Notes: generated by a model not told the origin, from the letters alone. DNA of 64,000 nucleotides from Paraperlucidibaca baekdonensis (GCF_003387535.1 NZ_QUNR01000001.1:248001-312000), one strand, 5' to 3'. Counted from the stretch's first letter, positions 23,786-33,592 are shown. A program made the numbers and translations.

Positions 23786-23814
23786 TTGACCAGTTTACCT
23801 CATGGCATTACTCT
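23786..23814 (+). promoter_or_regulatory. Candidate sigma-70 promoter of the OmpA-family gene
   Basis: TTGACC and TACTCT are separated by 17 bases and lie about 48 bases before the start codon. The -35 is good and the -10 is weak, so this is only a candidate. Confidence 0.35.
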
Positions 23815-23861
23815 ACGATTCGTTACATCTAGTAATTATTTGTTTACAAGGATATTTGACT

Positions 23862-24902
23862 ATGAAATTGCATCGTCTCGCTGTGGCAACCTTCCTGGCT
23901 ACAGCTGCCATGGCAGCTCATGCCGAAATCACTGTCAGCCCTATGGTCGGCTATCACATGTTCGACAACGATAAGAATATTGATGACGAAGCTGAATCAT
24001 CTTTGGCCCTTGGCTACCGCGTTAACCCCAACGTGGGCTTAGAACTGCGTTATGGCTTTGCTAACCCAACCAGCAAAACCAGTGGTGCCGGCGACGTTCG
24101 TCATGAAATGGCAACGTTAGATACCTACTACCGTTTCAACGTTGAAAACAAACTGCAGCCATACGTGTTGATTGGTGGTGGTTTGGCTCGCGGCACCGGT
24201 TCTGGTGGCGCTGGCTACGTGGAACACACCATTGCTAACGTCGCAATCGGTACATTCTACGAAATCTATGACAACTTAGCGTTCCGTGCTGAATTGCGTG
24301 GCGTTGAAGATATGCAAGAAAGCGATCACGACGGCATTGCATCGATCGGTGTTACGTATAGCTTCGGAGGCGCAGAGCCAGCCGCTATTGCACCAGCTGC
24401 AGTTGTCGCGCCAGTGGCTGTTAAAGTCGACGGTGACGACGACAAAGACGGCGTGCTCAACAGCGCCGACAAGTGCCCAGGCACACCAACTGCTGTGGTT
24501 GTTACAGCCGATGGTTGCCCGAAAGTGCTGATGGAAACTGTTAGCCGCGAAATGCGTGTGCTGTTCGACACCGACAAATCAATCGTGAAGCCTGAATTCA
24601 ATGATGAAATTGAAGGCGTGGCCAAACTGCTGAAAGAATACCCAACCGCCACGGTTGAGATTCAAGGCCACACCGACTCACGCGGTAGCGCTTCTTACAA
24701 TGACGCGCTGAGCCAACGTCGTGCCGATGCAATCGCCAATGTCTTGGTGAAAAACTACGGCATCGCTGCAAACCGTATCAGCACCAAAGGTTACGGCGCT
24801 AGCCAACCTGTTGCCGATAACAAAACTGCCGAAGGCCGTGCGAAAAACCGTCGCTCAGTCGCTGTTGCTGAAGGCGAAGTGAAAGTCACCGTTAAGAAGT
24901 AA
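23862..24902 (+). CDS. OmpA-family outer-membrane protein with TSP3-like linker
   Basis: 346 residues. Signal peptide MKLHRLAVATFLATAAMAAHA, an N-terminal eight-strand-type beta barrel (about 22-190, alternating pattern, ending GVTYSFGG), an Ala/Val hinge, a calcium-binding thrombospondin-3-like segment (DGDDDKDGVLNSADKCPGTP) with a Cys pair, and a C-terminal OmpA peptidoglycan-binding domain (EIQGHTDSRGSASYN, LSQRRADAIANVL, GYGASQP, AKNRRSV). It should tie the outer membrane to the cell wall. The AAGGA site supports 23862 over a longer frame 60 bases upstream. Overall architecture is that of OprF/OmpA relatives. A strong terminator follows. Confidence 0.92.
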   Translation: MKLHRLAVATFLATAAMAAHAEITVSPMVGYHMFDNDKNIDDEAESSLALGYRVNPNVGLELRYGFANPTSKTSGAGDVRHEMATLDTYYRFNVENKLQPYVLIGGGLARGTGSGGAGYVEHTIANVAIGTFYEIYDNLAFRAELRGVEDMQESDHDGIASIGVTYSFGGAEPAAIAPAAVVAPVAVKVDGDDDKDGVLNSADKCPGTPTAVVVTADGCPKVLMETVSREMRVLFDTDKSIVKPEFNDEIEGVAKLLKEYPTATVEIQGHTDSRGSASYNDALSQRRADAIANVLVKNYGIAANRISTKGYGASQPVADNKTAEGRAKNRRSVAVAEGEVKVTVKK

Positions 24903-24924
24903 TTCTTAATGTGATTTGAAAAAA

Positions 24925-24948
24925 GCCACCTTTGGGTGGCTTTTTTTT
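24925..24948 (+). terminator. Rho-independent terminator of the OmpA-family gene
   Basis: Stem GCCACC / GGTGGC with loop TTTG is followed by eight T residues, 22 bases after the stop codon. Confidence 0.92.
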
Positions 24949-25000
24949 GCCTTAAACTGGCCCGCAAGAAACAGCAGGAGAATTGTCTCAAGAACTCAGG

Positions 25001-25006
25001 TATACT
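25001..25006 (+). promoter_or_regulatory. typA: Probable -10 element of typA
   Basis: TATACT lies 36 bases before the TTG start at 25043. The -35 at the proper distance is weak. A transcript starting near 25012 would exclude the upstream TTG at 24983 and so supports the 25043 start. Confidence 0.5.
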
Positions 25007-25042
25007 TTGCGCCCAATTTTTGACCGCTGCGCGAGACCTATC

Positions 25043-26875
25043 TTGTCTATCAAGCAAATCCGTAACATCGCCATCATCGCCCACGTTGACCATGGCAAAA
25101 CCACGCTCGTTGATAAGCTCCTGCAGCAGTCCGGCACACTAGGTGACCGCGCTGGTGACGTTGAGCGCGTCATGGACTCCAACGATTTGGAAAAAGAGCG
25201 CGGCATTACTATTTTGTCGAAAAACACCGCAATCAAATGGACTGACCCACGCGATGGCCAAGAGTACGGTATCAATATCGTCGACACCCCTGGCCACGCC
25301 GACTTTGGTGGTGAAGTTGAGCGCGTACTGTCGATGGTCGACTCGGTGTGCTTGCTCGTCGACTCCGTTGATGGCCCCATGCCGCAAACCCGCTTCGTGA
25401 CCATGAAAGCCTTTGCCCGTGGCCTCAAGCCCATTGTTGTACTGAATAAAGTTGACCGTCCTAGCGCGCGTCCGCATTGGGTCATGGACCAAGTCTTTGA
25501 GCTCTTTGATAACCTCGGTGCTACCGACGAGCAGCTCGACTTCCCCGTAGTCTACGCCTCAGGCCTCAACGGCATCTCTGGCTACGAAGCCGATAAACTC
25601 GGCGATGACATGACCGCCTTGTTCCAGACCATTATCGATCGCGTCAGCCCACCCGCTGTGGACCCTACCGGTCCATTTCAGATGCAGATCTCATCGCTCG
25701 ACTACAACAGCTATGTTGGTGTGATCGGCATCGGTCGTGTGACGCGCGGCTCAGTGAAAACCAACACGCCTGTGGTTATTGTCGATAGCGAAGGTAAACG
25801 CCGTAACGGCCGCATTTTACAAGTCATGGGCTATCACGGCCTCAACCGTGTTGAAGTGCCTGAAGCCGAAGCTGGCGATATCATTTGCGTGACCGGCATG
25901 GAAGGCTTGGGCATTTCAGACACACTCTGCGATCCACAATGCGTCGAAGCCTTGCCCTTGCTTTCGGTCGACGAGCCAACCGTGAGCATGACCTTCCAGG
26001 TTAACAACTCGCCATTTGCTGGTCGCGAAGGCAAATATGTGACCTCGCGCAATATCAAAGATCGTCTCGACAAAGAGCTGATTCACAACGTGGCATTGCG
26101 TGTTGAGCCTACCGACAGCCCAGACCGCTTCAAGGTCTCAGGTCGTGGCGAGCTGCATTTGTCAGTGCTGATCGAAAACATGCGTCGCGAAGGCTTCGAG
26201 ATGGGCGTGTCGCGTCCCGAAGTGATTTTCAAAGAAATCGATGGCGTGAAATCTGAGCCGTTCGAAAACGTCATTTTTGATGTTGAAGAGCAGCATCAAG
26301 GCGGCGTCATGGAGCAAATGGGTCACCGCAAAGGCGACATGACCAATATGGTGCTCGACGGCAAAGGCCGTATTCGCATCGAAGCCACGGTGCCATCACG
26401 CGGCTTAATTGGCTTCCGCTCCGAATTCCTGACCATGACCTCCGGCACCGGCATTATGACTTCCAGCTTCTCGCATTATGGCCCGCTGAAGTCGGGTGAT
26501 GTGGCGAAGCGTCAGAATGGCGTGCTGATCTCCATGGTCCAAGGTACCGCGCTGGGCTATGCGCTGTGGAACTTGCAGGAGCGTGGTCGCCTCTACCTTG
26601 GCCCACAAACTGAAGTCTACGAAGGCATGGTCATCGGCCTAAATGCACGCAGCGATGACATGGTCGTCAACCCCACCAAAGCCAAGCAGCTCACCAACGT
26701 GCGCGCTTCCGGCACCGATGAAAACATCGTGCTGACACCGCCTGTTCGTTTCACGCTGGAGCAAGCACTTGAGTTCATCGAAGATGATGAGCTGGTGGAA
26801 GTCACGCCCAAGTCGATCCGCTTGCGTAAGCGTCATTTAACCGAAAATGATCGCAAACGCGCTAGCCGCAACTAA
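25043..26875 (+). CDS. typA: Ribosome-associated GTPase TypA/BipA
   Basis: Translational GTPase acting on ribosome assembly and stress response. 610 residues: G domain with AHVDHGKT (G1, about 14-21), [13 protein letters not shown] (G3) and [10 protein letters not shown] (G4), EF-G-like domains II, III and V, and the TypA-specific C-terminal domain ending [18 protein letters not shown]. The start is TTG, giving [18 protein letters not shown], which fits other TypA proteins. An earlier in-frame TTG (24983) lies upstream of the -10 element. Flanked by terminators on both sides, it is a single-gene unit. Confidence 0.96.
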   Translation: MSIKQIRNIAIIAHVDHGKTTLVDKLLQQSGTLGDRAGDVERVMDSNDLEKERGITILSKNTAIKWTDPRDGQEYGINIVDTPGHADFGGEVERVLSMVDSVCLLVDSVDGPMPQTRFVTMKAFARGLKPIVVLNKVDRPSARPHWVMDQVFELFDNLGATDEQLDFPVVYASGLNGISGYEADKLGDDMTALFQTIIDRVSPPAVDPTGPFQMQISSLDYNSYVGVIGIGRVTRGSVKTNTPVVIVDSEGKRRNGRILQVMGYHGLNRVEVPEAEAGDIICVTGMEGLGISDTLCDPQCVEALPLLSVDEPTVSMTFQVNNSPFAGREGKYVTSRNIKDRLDKELIHNVALRVEPTDSPDRFKVSGRGELHLSVLIENMRREGFEMGVSRPEVIFKEIDGVKSEPFENVIFDVEEQHQGGVMEQMGHRKGDMTNMVLDGKGRIRIEATVPSRGLIGFRSEFLTMTSGTGIMTSSFSHYGPLKSGDVAKRQNGVLISMVQGTALGYALWNLQERGRLYLGPQTEVYEGMVIGLNARSDDMVVNPTKAKQLTNVRASGTDENIVLTPPVRFTLEQALEFIEDDELVEVTPKSIRLRKRHLTENDRKRASRN

Positions 26876-26888
26876 GCCTTGCACATAA

Positions 26889-26915
26889 AAATGCCGCTCA
26901 TTGAGCGGCATTTTT
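26889..26915. terminator. Bidirectional terminator between typA and the thioesterase gene
   Basis: TGCCGCTC / GAGCGGCA forms an 8-bp stem with a 3-base loop, with an A-run before and five T residues after it. It serves typA (plus) and the minus-strand asmA-mutY-yggX-thioesterase operon. Confidence 0.9.
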
Positions 26916-26934
26916 GTTTGCCCCATGAGCAGCT

Positions 26935-27393
26935 CTAGGTCAAAGCCGCTAAGGCCTCTCTGAACCAAGCCGGCATCGCGACTTTACGCCCGGTCTGCGG
27001 ACTCACGCAGACCTGCGTGGTCTCGGCCTCAGCCGCCACACGCTGCATGTGCTCGCTAAACAGCGCGTAATGAAAAACGATTTTATCTTCACCTAATAAG
27101 GTAACCCGCACGCCAATATGCAGCGTATCGGGATACACCACAGGCGCTTTGTAGCGACAACTTGCATCGGCAATGACCAAACCTGTGCCTTCATGAAACA
27201 GTCGCGGGAAAATGCCCAACTGCTCCATCACGCCCAGTCGCACATCTTCTAGATAGCGAAAATAAGTGACGTTGTTCACGTGACTGAGCGCATCCATATC
27301 GCCCCATTGCACCTTGCGCGCCACGATCATTGGGTACAAGGCCTGCAGCGCATCTAAGGAAGCCGGGCCGCGTGTTGGCGGCAATGTGCTCAT
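26935..27393 (-). CDS. Acyl-CoA thioesterase, 4HBT family (YbgC/FadM-like)
   Basis: 152-residue cytoplasmic hotdog protein. The segment [23 protein letters not shown] carries the conserved Asp and the HVNN turn of the 4-hydroxybenzoyl-CoA thioesterase type, which hydrolyses acyl-CoA. The last half ([18 protein letters not shown]) fits the fold. Its start overlaps the yggX stop in ATGA, making it the last gene of the asmA-mutY-yggX operon. The natural substrate cannot be read from the sequence. Confidence 0.85.
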   Translation of the reverse strand: MSTLPPTRGPASLDALQALYPMIVARKVQWGDMDALSHVNNVTYFRYLEDVRLGVMEQLGIFPRLFHEGTGLVIADASCRYKAPVVYPDTLHIGVRVTLLGEDKIVFHYALFSEHMQRVAAEAETTQVCVSPQTGRKVAMPAWFREALAALT

Positions 27394-27665
27394 GAACTTT
27401 TCTCGGGCGTCCAGCCTTGTGGCCGCTCATAATCATCGCCACTTAAAAACTTCTCCAACTGCTCGTCGAGAAAGGCTTTGGCCTGCGGGTCGAGTACGCT
27501 CAAGCGGTTTTCATTGATCAGCATGGTCTGGTGGCGCAGCCATTGCATCCACGCCTCTTTCGACACCGTGTCAAACAGCACTTGCCCACGCTCACCGGGA
27601 AATGGTGCAAAGGCCATACCCTCGAGCTCTTGCTTTAATTTGCGACAAAATACCGTGCGCATCAT
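27390..27665 (-). CDS. yggX: Probable Fe(2+)-trafficking protein YggX
   Basis: Small protein linked to protection of iron-sulfur clusters, including that of MutY encoded just upstream. 91 residues with the family pattern [42 protein letters not shown] and a C-terminal [12 protein letters not shown]. An AGGAGGTG ribosome site precedes two adjacent ATGs (27665 and 27662); the first overlaps the mutY TGA in TGATG. Confidence 0.96.
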   Translation of the reverse strand: MMRTVFCRKLKQELEGMAFAPFPGERGQVLFDTVSKEAWMQWLRHQTMLINENRLSVLDPQAKAFLDEQLEKFLSGDDYERPQGWTPEKSS

Positions 27666-28693
27666 CAACACACCTCCTGGCGCGCGCCTAAGCGCTGCAA
27701 CAATGAATAAATAGGCGCCGGAAATCCCAGCGCCGGCAGGTCGGAGAGTGTAACCCAGCGGCCATTGGCATCGGAAACACCGAGCACCGCGCGGCTCGAA
27801 AAAAGCACAGGCCTGATGTGTAAGCGGAAATGCGAAAACACATGCATAAAGGCTGGCAAAGGCTCGGCCTGCTCAGGCAGCTCGGCATCGGCGGGCCATT
27901 CGGGGAAGCTCCACAGCCCACCCCAAATGCCCGTGCTAGGACGCTGCTGCATCCACACTTGGTCATGCTGGCGATGGATCATCAAAATCGCCTCACGCGT
28001 GGGAACGGCTTGCTTGCGCTGCTTTTCGGGGTAGCGCGTAGGCTCACCCTGAGCATAGGCCATGCAACTCGTTTGTACTGGGCAGCGCGAGCAGGCCGGC
28101 TTACTGCGCGTACACAGCGTGGCGCCCAAATCCATCATGGCTTGTGTGTAGTCAGCACAGCGCTGTGTCGGCGTGAGGGCGTTGGCTAGCGCCCAAAATG
28201 CTTTGCTGACTGCAGCCTTTGCCGGATCACCGGCCAAGGCCTGATGGCGCGCCAAGACACGTTTCACATTGCCATCGAGAATGACCGCACGCTGACCAAA
28301 GCCGAGCGCCAAAATGGCACCGGCGGTGGAGCGGCCAATGCCGGGCAACGCCATCAGTGCATCGAGCGTATCCGGCAAGGCACCGGCGTAGCGCTCGCAC
28401 GACAGCTGTGCGGCTTTATGCAAATTGCGACCACGGGCGTAATAGCCCAAGCCCGTCCAATGATGCAGGACTTCATCGATCGGTGCGCGAGCAAGATCAG
28501 CGAGCGTGGGAAAGCTTGCCATGAAGCGCTGAAAATACGGCAGCACGGTGCTGACCTGCGTTTGCTGCAGCATGATTTCCGAGACCCAGACGCGATACGG
28601 CGTGACGGCCTGCTGCCAAGGTAAATGTTTGCGGCCGGCATGGTCGAACCATGCCAACACCGCATCGGAGAACTTAGCGTTTGAAAAGGTCAA
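27665..28693 (-). CDS. mutY: A/G-specific adenine glycosylase MutY
   Basis: Removes adenine mispaired with 8-oxoguanine. 342 residues: helix-hairpin-helix glycosylase domain with catalytic Glu in [10 protein letters not shown] and Asp in [13 protein letters not shown], HhH motif [12 protein letters not shown], the [4Fe-4S] ligands in the C-x6-C-x2-C-x5-C pattern ([17 protein letters not shown]), and a C-terminal NUDIX-like domain with [12 protein letters not shown] for 8-oxoG recognition. The start codon is TTG at 28693, inside the last 20 bases of asmA; it gives [17 protein letters not shown], which aligns with the MutY N-terminus. No ATG alternative exists there. Confidence 0.95.
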   Translation of the reverse strand: MTFSNAKFSDAVLAWFDHAGRKHLPWQQAVTPYRVWVSEIMLQQTQVSTVLPYFQRFMASFPTLADLARAPIDEVLHHWTGLGYYARGRNLHKAAQLSCERYAGALPDTLDALMALPGIGRSTAGAILALGFGQRAVILDGNVKRVLARHQALAGDPAKAAVSKAFWALANALTPTQRCADYTQAMMDLGATLCTRSKPACSRCPVQTSCMAYAQGEPTRYPEKQRKQAVPTREAILMIHRQHDQVWMQQRPSTGIWGGLWSFPEWPADAELPEQAEPLPAFMHVFSHFRLHIRPVLFSSRAVLGVSDANGRWVTLSDLPALGFPAPIYSLLQRLGARQEVC

Positions 28694-31070
28694 AGATTTG
28701 CTTTACAGCCTCTTTTTGCGCGGGTGCCAATTTTTCGGTGAGCTTCTCTTCAAGCTTACCTTTCTGTTTTTCTACCTCTTCACTGAGACGAGCTTTGGCC
28801 ACTTGCCCTACCAGGCTTTGCATGCCGGACTTATCGAGGCCGCAGAGCGTGGCGAGGCTACCGGCGAGATTGCCATTACAGCGCACGGGGATGGCATAGT
28901 CGGCCATCTTGGCGTATTTCTCGCCCCAATACTTTTTGTCGAGTTTCAGCTGGAAGCGGTAATCCACGTCATTGGACTGCAAATTGAATGTGCCTGAGCC
29001 ACCGACTTGGATATCTTTGAGGTCGGCTTTCATGGACTCGTTACGCACCACGCCCTGATCGAGCGTGATCTCACCCAACAAACTGACAATGTCAGTGTTG
29101 CCAATTTTCGACTTTAAGCTATCAATATCGCGGCCAGTGAGCGCGGGCAGCAACGCTTGATACTGACCGAGCGCGTTAAACAGGGCATCGCGAACATTGA
29201 CGCCTTTAATTTGACCATCGTTGAGGCGCAGCGTGTTGGGGCCTTTAGCCGAGGCAATCCAGCTATCCACATCATTGCCGCGCACGGTGACATCGCCGTT
29301 GAAATTCATGCGGCCGGCAAAGACATCTTGGTTGAGGGCTTTTTGCGCAATCGGGCCCAGATCGATTTTATTTAGTGTGGGCTTGAGCGTGATGACCGGC
29401 TGCTTGCCACGCACATCGATTGTCGCAGGCACACTAAAGCTGCCATCGGCAACCTGACCACGGAACTCGCTGACATTGACTAGGCCATCACGCGCAGCGG
29501 CTTGCAGGCTCAACTGTGTAATCGGGTAGGACATGATGGTCAGCGCACCGGCCTTAAAGCCAATGTCGAGGTTTTGCTCGCGCAGCAGCTCAACAGGCAA
29601 TAGCGCCTCGACTTGCTGCTTGGTCTCGCTTTTGTCGGCGGGCGCCTTTGCGGTAGCAGCGCTTTCGGGCGGCAAATAGTTATCGGCGTTCAGCTTGTCG
29701 AGATTCAGTCGCGCATAAATTCGCGCCTTCGGTAGCTCACGCACGCCGGCCTCACCAGAAATAGTACTGCCATCGAGGGCAATACGCAGATTCTTGGCTA
29801 ACACGGCACGCTCATCACCCGTTAAGTTGGCGCTTAGGCTGACGCTGCTCAGCGCTTTCGGGTCTTTAGTGACCGGCGGCGTGATGCCTAAGTTCGCCAT
29901 CACATCACGCGGATTAAAGGCGTTAGTGCTGAGCTTACCGCTGACTTTCATGCCGGCCATGATATTTTCAGCGCCGCTTGCTAGCGCCGGTAATTGCACG
30001 CGGGCATTGGCCTCCAAGCGGATCTTATCGAGCGTGGCAACCAGCTTAGGCACCGAAATATCACCCACTTTCCAGTTTGCCGTGACTGCGGTATCGAGTG
30101 CCACGGCCATTGGTTTCGCCAAGGCTTTATCGGTCACGGTGGTGGTCACGCGCAACGGACTAATACTCGCTTCACCTTTCGCCACATCGGCTTTGATATC
30201 AGCACTGATGTTCGCGCTAATCGGCGCTGGCCGGCTCGGATCAGCATAGGTGACATCAAGATTTAAGCCCGCCACCGCATGTTGCTGAGCCGCTAAATCG
30301 GCATCAATGGTCTGCGCATTGAGCGTTAAGGTGATGGGTGCCGGCAGCATATTGCCAGACAGCGCGCTGTTGAGTGTGAGGTCTTCAATATGCGGTTTTT
30401 GCGCGTCTAAATTCAGCGTAATAAGCGCCTTCAGGCTATTTTCAGCGAGGAAATTTTTACCGGCGTCATCGACTTGCGAGATATTAAAACTGGCCGACAG
30501 CGGGAAGGCGTTAGTGGGATCGATGTCACTTGCTTGCACGGCAATTTTGTCGACTTTACGCGTCACGCCAGCGGCTTTGTCGACCAAGGTTAACTGAGTA
30601 TTGCTAATGTTTAAGCTATCAACATTAAATGCCACTTGCTGCGATGGCTTGTCTTCCTCTGGGCTTTTGAGCTTAGCAAGCAGCGTATCCCAGCTGGTTT
30701 TGCCGTCGGCATATTGCACGAAACGCACACTGGCGCCATCGAGCTCAACGGCATCGACAGAGGCCGTACCTTTCAGCAATGGCAGCAACTCGACCGAGAC
30801 ACTGGCTTGCTTCACGGCTACCAAGGTTTCATCGAGTGTGGCGTCTTTGAGGCTGGTCTCGCCTAATGAAATGCCGATGCTCGGGTAGAGCTTCCACGCC
30901 AGATCGCCGGTCAGGGCTAAGTCCATATCGGTTTTTTGCTTGACCACATCGGTGAGGGCCTGCTTGTAATCATTAGGGTCGAGCACGAAGACCACATAGG
31001 CCGCCAGCGCCGATACCGACACCACCAACAGGGCCACGATGCCAGCTATCCATTTCAATACGCGCTTCAT
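28674..31070 (-). CDS. asmA: AsmA-family protein
   Basis: Large envelope protein of the AsmA family, bridge-like proteins implicated in outer-membrane lipid homeostasis. 798 residues: one N-terminal transmembrane segment (about 7-29, WIAGIVALLVVSVSALAAYVVF), AsmA N-terminal pattern (DPNDYKQALTDVVKQKTDMDLALTGDLAWKLYPSIGISLG), long repetitive beta-strand region, and the AsmA_2-type C-terminus (LNDGQIKGVNVRDALFNALGQYQ, VRNESMKADLKDIQVGGSG). The end is a charged Lys/Glu helix. It heads the mutY-yggX-thioesterase operon and is divergent from feoA. Confidence 0.93.
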   Translation of the reverse strand: MKRVLKWIAGIVALLVVSVSALAAYVVFVLDPNDYKQALTDVVKQKTDMDLALTGDLAWKLYPSIGISLGETSLKDATLDETLVAVKQASVSVELLPLLKGTASVDAVELDGASVRFVQYADGKTSWDTLLAKLKSPEEDKPSQQVAFNVDSLNISNTQLTLVDKAAGVTRKVDKIAVQASDIDPTNAFPLSASFNISQVDDAGKNFLAENSLKALITLNLDAQKPHIEDLTLNSALSGNMLPAPITLTLNAQTIDADLAAQQHAVAGLNLDVTYADPSRPAPISANISADIKADVAKGEASISPLRVTTTVTDKALAKPMAVALDTAVTANWKVGDISVPKLVATLDKIRLEANARVQLPALASGAENIMAGMKVSGKLSTNAFNPRDVMANLGITPPVTKDPKALSSVSLSANLTGDERAVLAKNLRIALDGSTISGEAGVRELPKARIYARLNLDKLNADNYLPPESAATAKAPADKSETKQQVEALLPVELLREQNLDIGFKAGALTIMSYPITQLSLQAAARDGLVNVSEFRGQVADGSFSVPATIDVRGKQPVITLKPTLNKIDLGPIAQKALNQDVFAGRMNFNGDVTVRGNDVDSWIASAKGPNTLRLNDGQIKGVNVRDALFNALGQYQALLPALTGRDIDSLKSKIGNTDIVSLLGEITLDQGVVRNESMKADLKDIQVGGSGTFNLQSNDVDYRFQLKLDKKYWGEKYAKMADYAIPVRCNGNLAGSLATLCGLDKSGMQSLVGQVAKARLSEEVEKQKGKLEEKLTEKLAPAQKEAVKQIFDLFKR

Positions 31071-31180
31071 ACTTACTCCTCGCCAACGACACTGTGCAGA
31101 TGGTTAACGACTCTACAGCGCTGTGGATGACCCCGCCACTGTTTGCGAGACGGCGCGCGCCGCCGGCAACAAAATAGCAT

Positions 31181-31209
31181 TTGACAGTCGCCACGCGAAA
31201 TCTCACAAT
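31181..31209 (+). promoter_or_regulatory. feoA: Sigma-70 promoter of the feo operon
   Basis: A consensus TTGACA (31181-31186) and CACAAT (31204-31209) are 17 bases apart, 37 bases ahead of the feoA start. The predicted start site falls in the Fur box that follows. Confidence 0.7.
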
Positions 31210-31210
31210 T

Positions 31211-31229
31211 CTAAGAATCATTCTCATTT
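31211..31229 (+). promoter_or_regulatory. feoA: Fur box controlling feoAB and the third gene
   Basis: The core AAGAATCATTCTCA is close to the palindrome TGAGAATCATTCTCA typical of Fur operators. It lies immediately downstream of the -10, over the expected transcription start, a position that would block RNA polymerase when Fe-Fur is bound. Confidence 0.78.
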
Positions 31230-31245
31230 CTGATGCCGAGTTGCC

Positions 31246-31488
31246 GTGCGTCTCTCTGAATTATCTCGTTTTCAATCCGCCGTGGTCGAGCAAGTGGAAG
31301 CCATCAGTTCGCCAGATGCTATTGCTCAACGTCTCAATGACATCGGCTTTGTGCCCGGCGAAACCGTGCGCATTACCGCCACGGGCCCTATCGGCGCAGA
31401 CCCGTTACTGGTGCAAGTAGGCTTCACGCGCTTTGCGCTCCGCCGCAGCGAAGCCGCTCGAGTGGTGGTATCGCTGGAGGACTCATGA
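31246..31488 (+). CDS. feoA: Ferrous iron transport protein FeoA
   Basis: Small SH3-like cytoplasmic protein required with FeoB for Fe2+ uptake. 80 residues; LNDIGFVPGETVRITATGPIGADPLLVQVGFTRFALRRSEA is the usual FeoA core. The start is GTG at 31246. The stop overlaps feoB in ATGA. Expression should rise under iron limitation because of the Fur box upstream. Confidence 0.93.
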   Translation: MRLSELSRFQSAVVEQVEAISSPDAIAQRLNDIGFVPGETVRITATGPIGADPLLVQVGFTRFALRRSEAARVVVSLEDS

Positions 31489-33308
31489 GCACGCGCATCG
31501 CCTTGGTAGGCAACCCTAATTGCGGTAAAACCTCGCTGTTTAACCAGCTCACCGGCACGCGCCAGAAAGTTGCCAACTACGCCGGCGTGACCGTGGAGCG
31601 CAAAGAGGGGAAAATCCTGCTGCCATCGGGCCAACACATCATTGCGCTCGATTTGCCCGGCGCCTACAGCCTAACCTCAACCAGCCCAGATGAAGCCATC
31701 ACGCGCGCGGTGTGCTTGGGCGAACTGCCCGATGAGCCATTGCCAGATCTGATTGTCTGCGTAGCCGATGCCACCAACCTGCGTTTGCACTTGCGCTTTG
31801 TGTTGGAGGCCATGCGCTTAGGCAGGCCCATGATGTTGGCGTTAAACATGATGGATGCCGCCAAACGACGCGGCATTGAAATCGACGTGGCGGCGCTAAG
31901 TTCAGCCTTGGGCATTGAGATTATTGAGACCGTCGCGACCCGCAAAGGCGGCGTGGAGCCATTAGTAAACGCGCTCGATAGACCCCTCACGCAAACTCTG
32001 CCAACGCCAGTCAATGGCGACTTGCATCAGGCGGTGCGCGCCATGCTCGCTGACTGTGTGGTGATGCCACGCAGCACTGACGCCCGCGATGACGCCATTG
32101 ATCGCTTCACGTTGCACCCAATTTTCGGCCTCGCGCTACTGGCTACGCTGATGTTTTTTATCTTCCAAGCGGTGTTTTCGTGGGCCGAGCCATTTATGGG
32201 CGGCATCGAGTTTGGCATTGGTGAACTGGGTACATTGACCACACAAACCCTGCCTGACGGCCTGCTTCGCAGCCTGCTCAATGACGGCATTTTCGCCGGT
32301 GTTGGCAGCGTATTGGTGTTTTTGCCGCAAATTCTCATTTTGTTTTTCTTTATTTTGCTGCTCGAAGAATCGGGTTATTTGCCACGCGCGGCGTTTTTGC
32401 TCGACCGCTTGATGTTTAAAGCCGGCCTCACCGGGCGCGCGTTTATTCCGCTGCTATCGAGCTTCGCCTGCGCCATCCCCGGCATCATGGCCACCCGCAG
32501 CATCTCCGACCCACGCGACCGACTCACCACCATCATGGTCGCGCCGCTGATGACCTGCTCCGCACGCCTACCGGTCTATACCGTGCTGATTGCCGCGTTT
32601 ATTCCGCCACAAAGCGTCTGGGGTGTGCTGAATTTGCAAGGATTGGTGCTTTTTGCGCTGTATTTCGGCGGCATTGCCAGTGCGCTGCTTGTCGCCTATG
32701 CCATGAAATGGTTGCAGTCTGATCGCAGCGAACACGCACTATTGCTGGAGCTGCCAAGCTATCGTCTGCCCGATTGGCGCAGCATTGCTCTTGGCTTGTA
32801 TGAGCGCATGATGATTTTTATTCAGCGCGTGGGCGGCATCATTTTCGCAGTCACCATGCTGCTCTGGTTTCTGGCGAGCTTCCCAGCTGCACCCATCGGC
32901 GCCACGCTACCGGCCATTGAATACAGCTACGCCGGCCAGCTCGGAGCATTCTTGGCCGTGATTTTTGCGCCCATCGGCTTTAATTGGGAGATTTCCATCG
33001 CGCTGGTGCCGGGCTTAGCAGCGCGCGAGGTAGTGGTCGCCGCGCTCGGCACGGTCTACGCCATGTCGGGCAATGAAGATTTGGTCGCTAATCAACTCAG
33101 CACGCTGATCTCGCAGCAATGGTCATTGGCCACCGGCCTGTCATTACTGGTGTGGTTTATTTTCGCACCGCAATGCTTGTCGACACTCGCCACGGTACGT
33201 CGCGAAACCGGCTCATGGCGCACTGTCGGCATCATGACCGGCTACTTGTTTGGGCTCGCCTACCTGGCGTCGTTTATTACCTATCAGCTGGCCTTGTGGT
33301 TGCTATGA
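31485..33308 (+). CDS. feoB: Ferrous iron transporter FeoB (short form)
   Basis: Inner-membrane Fe2+ permease with an N-terminal GTPase. 607 residues against 773 in E. coli, so a short form. G1 GNPNCGKTS (9-17), G3 DLPGAYS, and N-M-M-D (LNMMDAAKRRG, G4) are present. A helical spacer follows, then the membrane domain with two Gate regions (LPRAAFLLDRLMFKAGLTGRAFIPLLSSFACAIPGI and the later half). The conserved transmembrane Cys of SFACAIPG and the C-terminal APQCLST Cys are retained. Coupled by ATGA overlaps to feoA and to the next gene. Confidence 0.95.
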   Translation: MSTRIALVGNPNCGKTSLFNQLTGTRQKVANYAGVTVERKEGKILLPSGQHIIALDLPGAYSLTSTSPDEAITRAVCLGELPDEPLPDLIVCVADATNLRLHLRFVLEAMRLGRPMMLALNMMDAAKRRGIEIDVAALSSALGIEIIETVATRKGGVEPLVNALDRPLTQTLPTPVNGDLHQAVRAMLADCVVMPRSTDARDDAIDRFTLHPIFGLALLATLMFFIFQAVFSWAEPFMGGIEFGIGELGTLTTQTLPDGLLRSLLNDGIFAGVGSVLVFLPQILILFFFILLLEESGYLPRAAFLLDRLMFKAGLTGRAFIPLLSSFACAIPGIMATRSISDPRDRLTTIMVAPLMTCSARLPVYTVLIAAFIPPQSVWGVLNLQGLVLFALYFGGIASALLVAYAMKWLQSDRSEHALLLELPSYRLPDWRSIALGLYERMMIFIQRVGGIIFAVTMLLWFLASFPAAPIGATLPAIEYSYAGQLGAFLAVIFAPIGFNWEISIALVPGLAAREVVVAALGTVYAMSGNEDLVANQLSTLISQQWSLATGLSLLVWFIFAPQCLSTLATVRRETGSWRTVGIMTGYLFGLAYLASFITYQLALWLL

Positions 33309-33592
33309 GCACCTCTGCGTTGGCTCCCGAAGCGTTGCTGCAATGGCTAATTGTTACGCCGCTATTGCTCTGGAGCGTCTGGCGTGTGGCCAAGCAATTT
33401 GCCCCGAGCGCCATGGCTAACGGTCAAAATCGGCTGGCGCAGCATGTTGTGCAACACGGCTATGCGCGCCTCGGTAGCTGGCTCCAAAGCGGCAGCACCG
33501 AGGCGGGCTGTGGCAGTGGTTGCGCGAGCTGCAATAGCTGCGCACCCGAGCCGTCAGCGCCGGTCCGCTGGCGCGATAGTGGGCGGAGTTAA
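33305..33592 (+). CDS. Small Cys-rich membrane protein of the feo operon (DUF6587 / FeoB-associated-like)
   Basis: 95 residues. One N-terminal transmembrane segment (about 10-28, ALLQWLIVTPLLLWSVW), a basic amphipathic stretch, then a cysteine cluster CGSGCASCNSC (about 69-79) and a polar tail. The ATG overlaps the feoB TGA in ATGA, so it is translated with feoB. Position and Cys pattern resemble the small FeoB-associated Cys-rich proteins; it is not the winged-helix FeoC. The cysteines might bind iron or a cluster, which is inference. Its last 39 bases overlap the convergent clcA gene. Confidence 0.78.
   Translation: MSTSALAPEALLQWLIVTPLLLWSVWRVAKQFAPSAMANGQNRLAQHVVQHGYARLGSWLQSGSTEAGCGSGCASCNSCAPEPSAPVRWRDSGRS

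Noticed and set aside
24983-25042. Upstream TTG start for typA
   Set aside because: It lies before the TATACT -10 element, its ribosome site is only two bases away, and the extra residues do not match TypA proteins.
33305-33592. FeoC winged-helix regulator
   Set aside because: The protein has a membrane helix and a cysteine cluster, with no helix-turn-helix pattern.
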